From the NCBI GenBank assembly GCA_029851415.1, contig CM056743.1:33744714-33808713 (forward strand): a stretch of 64,000 nt of DNA, written 5' to 3'. The DNA comes from Eretmocerus hayati. Taxonomy: Eukaryota > Arthropoda > Insecta > Hymenoptera > Aphelinidae. Below are positions 56,180 through 64,000 of the stretch, one piece after another. The notes beneath the pieces are model-generated. The model ran no database searches and was not told the DNA's origin. It saw nothing but the letters and a program-made list of their open reading frames with translations. How positions within the stretch are numbered: the stretch's first letter is position 1; each line of letters opens with the position of its first letter. A program made the position numbers and the translations under genes.

Positions 56180-56405
56180 GGCTGGAACTGTAGCTGGTGC
56201 TCTGGCTGTGGCTGGGCTGTGGTCGAGGCTATGTCTGTGCCTGTGGCGTGGGCTGGGCCGAGGCTGAGGCTGGGGTTAAGACTGGGGCTGTGGCTGCGTC
56301 TGTGTCTGGGGCTGAGGCTGAGTCTGTAGCTGAGCTGATGCCGGGACTAAAGATGGGGCTGAGGCTGGGCGTAAGGCTGAGGCTGGGGCTGTGCCTGTGG
56401 CTTCA
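56180..56405 (+). repeat. Hexanucleotide minisatellite (GGCTGTGGCTGG / GGGGCTGAGGCT)
   Basis: About 35 imperfect copies of a 6-bp unit, mostly GGGGCT, GAGGCT or TGTGGC. Frames across it read as (A/E)-rich or (L/R/G)-rich peptides depending on phase, which is a mark of non-coding repeat DNA. Confidence 0.85.
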
Positions 56406-59400
56406 TCATGTGGGTTTTCATTTGGACATCAGATACTTCGAAAAAAACTTACTAGGGCCTCCGTAATCTCGTGTTTAATGGTCGCACTAGTACCACACGG
56501 AACTGACCAAAAAATTGAGCAAAACCAAATTTTCGCCGGAAAGAGCTTCGCAAAGTATGGAAATCAATTTTTTCCGAAATTCTGAGGCGTGGAAAAGTTG
56601 CGCCTGACGATTTTCTTTAAGAATAATTTGGTACGGGAAGACTTGGAATGAGGCAAATTTACTTTTATCGAGGGAAATTGAGGGGATAAAATTTTAAGTA
56701 AAATTGCGTCACAAAATGTATGTGCCCCGCACATATGCAAAAATTGGACTTTGGGCTCTTATAGCAATGGGATTTGGTGCTCAATGGCATTGTATTTGAT
56801 AAGTTTGCCCGCCCGAGTCTCAAACGAGCCTCACCGCGACGCTCTACACTCACAAAGGTCGAAAAAATGAAAAACCTTAGCGCGCGGAACTGACATTTTG
56901 GACCCCTTTTCCGATAATAATTTTTCTTGGCGACCCTGGATTTCTAAGCTAATGATTGCGCCAAGAAGAGCACCAAAAAATAAGTCGAAAATGATATGTA
57001 CGAATTTTTTTCCAAGGGTTCGTACAAGCGGGCACACACTATTTCAAAGTTTCCACATGCAGAACTACTCATATAGTCTTTGTTGCCTTATAGCCATTGC
57101 TGCTGTTTTCCCTTAGATTTTTTACGGAGGTTGTGAGTAAGCAAACATCATTTTGAGATGAATGTAAATGCGCAAATATTTTTCTTCGCCGGTCACGACC
57201 AGCAAACTCTTTTCATTGACAGTTACATGCAAAGGAATCCTAAATGAAAGGTCTTTGAATATACTTACGGCGAAATCCAGGATCGGTTATCCTTCGTTCC
57301 ACAGATATCTATACGGAAACTTTAGCAAATAAGCACGAGTAAAAACTTCTCCGCTGATTAGAAAAAAGAACGGTGATAGGAAAATGATGTTTTTTTTTTA
57401 TCAAAGGAATCTGATGTATTGAACTATACAAATAACAATCGCGTGCCTACTCGAGAATCTAATCAGAGCGCTACTGAATAGGTCTTCAAACATTTAATAT
57501 GAAAAAAACTCCATTCAGAGCACTCTGTAAATCGCACAAGGGGCATCTTATACAAGGACAAAAAATCATGCGGGGCTACTTACATTGTATGTACGCAGTA
57601 TTATACGGACCAAGTACGTACATGCACACGCGAGTATGTATATCATCGGAAGATGAAAAATATACTGGCGCAATTCGCTGCGGTAAGGCAATCAGCCACC
57701 ACGTCTATAGTGTGCCAAATACGCGAATATAAGCTCCGATATATATGCATTTGCATGGGGTCAGATTATGAGGGCGTCCAAGGCTCTATAGATACTCTAT
57801 TGAAAAGTCTGTAGTGGCGTTCGCCACCACAGGGGTCTCCGCGCATCTGTCCACCGGCATCATAATATACAACAAGAATTCACATGAAGGTGAACCCAAG
57901 AATTTCAAACTGAAATGCTAACGCTGATAAAATAGCAGGGGGTATCATCTCAACCCGGCCAATTGAGCCGCACTCTGCGCTATGCTTGCATGACATTTCT
58001 TCAATGATAGTAGTTTGGTAGGGGAAGTCTATGCGGATTTTGATGCGAGCCATGTGAAACTAATGAATTGTGGTTTAAAAAAAGTAAAATAGCTATCATT
58101 CAACTCGATCCGAGAATCGCAATTGTAAATAGTGCGATCTATTGTTTGCTGTCTTAAAACCACATCAAATGGAAACTCACAGTCACTACCAAGACTATTA
58201 TTCATTGTGACACGTCGAGGATTAAAAAAAATAACGATCTAAGGTAAGAGATCATATCGGCTTCGCCTCGAGCGATAATCCACACCCGGGAGTAAAAGGC
58301 CCACTTTACTCCCTAGTTGCGTAATATACTATTGCACCCATGTATCGAAATGTATATCTATCTACACAACAATTTTCAGCTAGTTCTGGAGCATTTTATG
58401 TTCCCTAGAGCTTTTTAAATGAGCTGAAATATCTTAAAAATCCAAAAATCACCTTTTTTGTCATAGAAATCAGCTTCAGGAAGCTTTGTGACCTTATACT
58501 CCAACGTAACTTCCGAGTCATTTTCCATGGAAAATTATTTCACACACTGCCAGTCGTCAAAATACTGCTAAACACCTAGAAACCTTTTTGACTCACCCGA
58601 TCAAGGTATACTTGGTTCATTCCTTCCCCTTTAAATTCAAATTTCGAGAAAAGCTACAGACTAATTATCAAGAGCAACTTCAAACAATAAACGTACGATT
58701 TCCATCTTAAAATTACAATGCATAATTTTCAAAATCCAAAGAATTTTTTATCAACCTTCAAATAATCAAATTCCATTCATAGATCCAAAACACAAGAATT
58801 AACCGTTATTGTCACAATAGTTGAACAGCTCTAACAATCTATACTTGCACAACCCTCGGAATTTTAATTTTGCCCGCAGCTTCGCACACTCGAGACTGAA
58901 TCGACAATATGTACGGCTATTCAGAATTTAATTTAAATAGATTCTGATGATGATCTGCTCTTCTTTTTCAGACGTCATATTGCTCACTGAGAAATTTGAA
59001 GGAAAAAAGTATTCCAACTCTTCATAGGTTGCACCGATTCGATTTTATCGTCATCTTGTGCAGGCACTCCGCGACGATATGTACTCTTGAGAATTCAAGA
59101 TCTCAATATAAGTAGATGTATACCCCACTGCATGAGTGAACGGCATTTTTAGTTTATAGATCATGTACGGAGGTACCTTATATACCTATAAAATGTACAG
59201 ACATTGTCTCATGGGATTTTTTCGAGTTTATAGAGTACCCATATCACTAGCGATACATGGGCGTATTCTTTGGAAGGTTTGCGAGTTTTATACGGGCTCT
59301 TGAATACACTGTTCAGTAGTAGTAGAAGAATTTGAGGGCTTTGAGTGTTTGAAAATGTTACAATTAACATACGAAAATCAATCTCTGCCACCTGCGGGTC

Positions 59401-59667
59401 AATTACTGTCATATTACATTGCGAAGTTTTTTTTAATTGAGCCACGATTACTACCCTAAGCTCCAACTTCAGTGTCCGTTTTTACTGGGAGTAATTTTTT
59501 TGTGCAATCCATGATGGTCGAAAAGAAGAATAAAATTTTTGTATCGACAATTTAACGTAAGACAGAGGGAGTTATTCAAATTGAGATTATGGTACAAATA
59601 TGATCTAGCTACATTTTGTAATTTCAACATACTGGGGAGAAGCAATGCAATAATGGAAAACTTTATA
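56406..59667. other. Non-coding host DNA
   Basis: No supported gene. Frames at 56831-57116, 57499-57732 and 59209-59466 have no motif. AT-rich throughout. Confidence 0.4.
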
Positions 59668-60474
59668 AGGTAGGTGTATCGACCTTGCCTCTGTACCCAA
59701 CTTGCCCCCCTATGCCGATCTCAGAAATGGGCACTTGCGGACCTTCCCGCATATTTTTTTACGTTTGTGGTGTTAAAATATGATTAAATAAGTGATTTGG
59801 ATATTTCTTCGTTCTCCAGAAAACTTAAAGTGATTTTCCCATTTTTCGTGTTTGCACGGCTAAGAAATCACCGAGAAAATCGCGTTCACTGAAACGGGTG
59901 CAAATTTATTCCCATTCGACCAATCCCGAGCCGATTCCTTGTGTTAAGACCTTCAAAATCGGCTTTTCAGAGTTGCAAAAATCTGGTTTGGAGCGATTTT
60001 ATGTACAGAATACGGAGATGATCTGAGAAACAAGAAGGCCGACATCGGAGTGTACCCAACATGCCCCCATATGGTCACCTCGGAAAGGCGTGCAGTATGG
60101 CTTTTTTCACCACTCAGGACGTGTTTACCGCATCAAAATAGATCGGATACAGTGTTTTGGTCCAGCTAAAAGCTACAAATGTCGCTGCACGGTGATAAAA
60201 AAGGATCAAAGCGATTTTATGCCCTTTATCGACGATTTACATCGTTTTAAATGATGGGGGCCAGTTGGGTACACACTTTTGTAAGCTGTCAAGAATCACT
60301 TCTTGGGAGAATAACACAGTTTGGCTCTGGTTGATCCAAATTGCATGTACTTTGATTCATTTTGAAGGTCTTGAGACAAGCTTTAAAATGAGCTAAAGTA
60401 CCCTAGAAGATATTGGGATGGGCCAGAGTTATTAAGAAAATGGCTCAATGGGGGCAAGTTGGGTACACTGACCT
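59668..60474 (+). mobile_element. TA-flanked terminal-inverted-repeat transposon (non-autonomous), copy B
   Basis: Starts AGGTAGGTGTATCG, and the right end reads GGGCAAGTTGGGTACACTGACCT. TA flanks both sides (59666-59667 and 60475-60476). Internal motif copies GTGTACCCAACATGCCCCC at about 60049 and the inverse GGGGGCCAGTTGGGTACAC near 60257 repeat the terminal word, as in copy A. No transposase frame. Confidence 0.78.
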
Positions 60475-61932
60475 TACTCTCAAACTTTTTTCCTAGTTTT
60501 ACTGAAAGCCACATCAAATCACTTTTAACTTACTTTGTTGCATAATTTTTGAATGAAAGTGGTAAAAATTGAACGAAAAAGTCTACATCATATTTAAAAA
60601 GGCAATAAAATTAGAGAGCACGACCGTTACAGTATATAGCTGACGTCCCTTGCTGAAATATAACAACCAATCTTGTCTGGAATGTCTAATTTTTCAAGGG
60701 GTAATATTTACGCTCGTGACAGTTATAGTATTCTTCGCAGCAAATAACGGAGCCCAAGTGTATTAAAAATTAAGTTCCGTCGCTGCATAATATAGGTACT
60801 TGCTCCATATCAGCAATTATATCTCACCAGTATATTGGAGAACTTCAAAATTGTTTCGAACGCTAATAGCGATGCGATTCTCAATGCCCATTAGATCATG
60901 AGAAGAAGAACCTCTCGGCCAATATAAAAAATAGTCCCTTTTTCACGGACAACTTCGTATATTCTAACAATAAATGAATTTGAGCTATCTCCAGACTAAA
61001 AATAAGAGACCTTTAGAGATGGAAAAGTTTTGCTAACAATTATTATTGAGCGAAACCATTTCTCGAGATATTTCAGTACGTATATAGTCTCCCAATATGT
61101 ATCGCTTTCAAAAATGTCTTCCCAACCTGCCGATAAATTTTTAATTCTGTTCGAAGTATATATACACAGCGTCGAACAATGTCTAATTGACAGTGTATTC
61201 GTGCATTATGTAAGAAAGTTTTTTGGAGCAGACGTGTGATTAATGCACGACATTTTACCACGGGGATATAATTGTAAGGTTTGAGAATTGAAACCTTCGA
61301 GCCCTATCATTATTTTTCGAGACCCCCATTTACGCAGTAATAGTGTTCTGATTGGTTGGATTCATTTTGGTGAGAAATTTTTTCAATTGAGAAGAAAATG
61401 CTTAATGTGTCAATTTTTAGGGGGAATGTGAGCATTTTGATATGAATAATATCATTCAATTGAGACGAAGATTGGAGAATTATTGTAATGTGAATACTGA
61501 ATCCCGTGTAGACCAATTTCTTGTATAGGTTTGGTATGATGCTCAAAATTGGAAAAAGAACCGGTCATTTGTAAAATTGCACTCGTACGAATTTCACGAG
61601 ATTTCTTCACGGCGACAGTAAACTTGAGAATACCAGTCCTAGAGTTAGAACGATTTTTATAGCCTATGAGAATACAATTGCGAACCATATTGAGATGATG
61701 GAGCACTTTTCCAGTTTTGAGAACTTCATTAACAGAATTCCTCAAAACATTGTAAAAGAAGTTAGTTGCGACGGCGAAAATCACATTCGAGTACTGTGTT
61801 AGCTCTGTCTGCCGAAATCAGTAAGAATCGCTCCCCAATCACTGATTTGCAATGAATCATAATGCGAACCAGTGATTATACACTGCAAATAAATAATTGG
61901 AAGCAATTTTCATGCATTGATTCCGAGGGAGC
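60475..61932. other. Non-coding host DNA
   Basis: Short frames only (61030-61784), no motif. The word GTTGCGACGGCGAAAA near 61764 resembles CTGCGACGGCAAAAAA near 10120, so similarity to the 10-kb repeat begins before the hairpin core. Confidence 0.4.
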
Positions 61933-62048
61933 GAGTGCGATAGGTTCCGCCGCGCCGGTGGGGCCCATTTGATGGGATTTTGATCACCGCAACACCCACA
62001 GGGTTGAACGCGTGGGGCTCACCTTCGGGACCCATCGCAGTAAAAATG
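61933..62048. repeat. Dispersed repeat, copy 2 (matches 10150-10264)
   Basis: Same orientation as copy 1, with shared GTGCGATAGG, GGGATTTTGATCACCGC and GACGCGTGGGG. A related GC palindrome GGGTCCCACCGGTGGGGCCC lies further on at about 62191. Confidence 0.7.
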
Positions 62049-64000
62049 AGGGTAGAAATGCCCGTATGGAGCTAAACTCGTTTTTGGCTCATTGTTTACG
62101 ACCTTGGTGAAGTAAACCACCCTGATAGATTGTTTTGGGAGAATTTTCCGAGCATGTCTGAGTCGTCAAAAATTGAAAGCTGAAAAATCGCGGGTCCCAC
62201 CGGTGGGGCCCGTTGCAGCGAACATGTTAAATCGGCTATAGAAGGAAATTTGATCAAAGAAAAATCCATTTAGACGCCAAAATTCAAGAAGGAGAAGTTT
62301 TGCTACGTGGATCAATTGTATGGCCAAATCTCTATATTTTGGGCCACCTCGTTCATCGGAGTACGTTACTGTTTTCAAGAAATTTCAAATGCGAATTATC
62401 CGACACAAAATTCCGAATTTATGATACATAATAACCAAGTATATGAGAATCGTGCATGTATATTTTCATTCAGGAATAAGGCTCAAGCTTTCATAAGTTG
62501 ATTGCCATTGAGATAAAATGAGATTATCAAATTCCAGATAACAGTAGGAGATTGAGATTACAAATCTTTGACTCACGTATCCGGTGTACAATTATATCGA
62601 TAATGTCTGAAGGATGTTGGAATAATTCCACATGGTGAGCATTATTGGGACTAAACATGCGATAAGCGCTCTTATCTTTCGTCCGTGTTATTCTTATGGA
62701 AGACATCCCTAGCACCGCCATATTGGCGCTGCAGTCCCATTTAAATTAACACAGAGGTTTACTCCCAATAGTCTTTCTAGGAGTCGGAGAATCCCATATC
62801 AGTTGGTCATTCAAAAATTCCATCGACCAGAAAGAGAAACCTTTCAATATCATGAATTTCGAGCTCCTCTACTAGGTCAACAGAGCAGGAGCGAAACAAC
62901 CCTAATACACTCGGAATCAGTCACACTCTTCGGATTCCTTAGGCATGTCTCAGACGACATATATAGCTACAGACGGTTAATTGGTCAGAAAGCCGCACCC
63001 TGGAAACTAATTAAGTCCAGATCACATAAGTATACATATATATCATCATATAGCCATGTAATTCCAGGATGATTCAGAAGGTTTCGAATGGAAGCCCTAT
63101 CCGTCACGGCCGCAGGCCCGGGCGCACTTGTACGACTTATTGTCGCTTTTACGGAACAATATATAGATACTTACTCTAACTATATATAAAATTCACATAT
63201 GTGTACTTGAATAAAATTGTATATGTAAGTACAGAGGACCATACGACTGCATATCATCGCGTCAGGTTTTACTCCGCGAATGCAGCTGGCGCCTCTGATC
63301 CATAATCCAACATATATAAATATATATATGTGGGGAAGCCGGAAGGTCCGCGACCGCGACACTTCCTTCCGCAGCCTTACATATACGCGTATTTTACCCC
63401 GCGTGCATGGGTTATTCCCTCATTGCCCGCGACGACCCCCTCGATCGGAGGCAAAATATTTTTTTTCTACCCCCGCATGATGATGCTGATGTACGGCGTG
63501 TAAGAGGCTATGCATGATATATCGGGGGACCCTTATATGTATATCGGAAGATCGACATAATACTTTTTTTGTATTGGTTTTTTGGGCTTTATCATATAAC
63601 TCGGTTGACGATGTATATGATGACATCGATACGGGCGAAGAGATCGATATCCAAACTTGACAAAATTCAATGTAAGGAAGGAAGCTGCGGTACTTTGCAA
63701 GTTCCGTGGCTATTGCAGTTCCGCTTTTTGAGTGAGCCTATCGTGTATATTGGTATATAAGCTTGCGGAAATTCGAGGTTGGAAAGACGGAAGGAAGGAA
63801 GGAAGGAAGGAAGGGTAAGGAACGGGATGAGTTGTTAAACACGTTCACCATACGATTGTTCGAGGTTGTAGCGATTCGCACGATAATGAGATTTTTTTAG
63901 AGCACTCACTCCAACATGTTTTCGTTATTTGTACGTACGTATGCATTTGTAAATCGATAGGGATGGTTAAATTACCAGAAACAACTAAAACCATGGATCA
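62049..64000. other. Non-coding host DNA with a GGAA tract
   Basis: No supported gene. A GGAA repeat lies at about 63788-63813. Frames around 62803-63072 and 63280-63626 have no motif and overlap antisense frames. Confidence 0.4.

Noticed and set aside
56144..56466. Gly/Ala/Leu-rich frames around 56.2 kb
   Set aside because: Hexanucleotide minisatellite, open in several phases.
1..64000. tRNA or rRNA genes
   Set aside because: I looked for T-loop-like GGTTCRA words with matching acceptor stems and found none convincing; a covariance-model scan would be decisive.

Overview
The window is eukaryotic, AT-rich and repeat-rich. Genes are sparse and have spliceosomal introns, and long non-coding stretches are full of foldback and terminal-inverted-repeat elements. 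The only host gene I can defend is a secreted chymotrypsin-fold serine protease of an insect type (46299-47645). The element types and this protease suggest an insect, possibly a parasitoid hymenopteran; the order-level guess is inference.

The centrepiece is an apparently complete Polinton/Maverick (polintovirus/adintovirus-like) element at 14344-34160 (19,817 bp). It is bounded by identical 43-bp terminal inverted repeats (TIRs) that begin AGTAGTATAG, and by a perfect 6-bp target-site duplication TGTATC (14338-14343 and 34161-34166). Every recognisable gene is on the + strand and open. The order is: a Cys-rich unknown (3 exons); an acidic repeat protein (6 exons); a protein-primed family-B DNA polymerase (2 exons, all Exo and Pol motifs); an FtsK/A32-like packaging ATPase (2 exons, intron inside the P-loop); a small basic/hydrophobic protein; a conserved 282-aa protein; a retroviral-type integrase with a chromodomain; the minor capsid (penton) protein; a basic core-like protein; the double-jelly-roll major capsid protein; an unknown Cys/His protein; an adenovirus-type cysteine protease; a 308-aa unknown with its own TATA/initiator promoter; and a possible myristoylated 65-aa ORF. 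Together these provide replication, integration, capsid maturation and DNA packaging.

The element divides in two. The left genes (early/replication, plus the ATPase) hold nine spliceosomal introns, all modelled in phase 1. The morphogenesis genes from 25113 to 31511 are intronless and tightly packed, with gaps of 2-79 nt and two overlaps. An array of six ~20-bp GC-rich repeats, several with a TATAA-like core, lies just upstream of the packaging/morphogenesis block. Both TIRs end inward in the palindrome TGACGTCA. The right subterminal region repeats nuclear-receptor-like AGGTCA half-sites.

Flanking DNA holds a TA-flanked inverted-repeat transposon family (12532-13577, 59668-60474 and fragments), a decayed non-LTR retrotransposon on the minus strand (39850-41720) split by a TTAA-flanked piggyBac-like MITE (40421-40937), four long foldback structures (3270-3557, 6316-7190, 43688-45877, 54737-55539), hairpin MITEs (48780-48990, 49666-49832), an outlying run of GC hairpins (49237-49310) and low-complexity tracts. 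Most other open frames look like chance or repeat translations.
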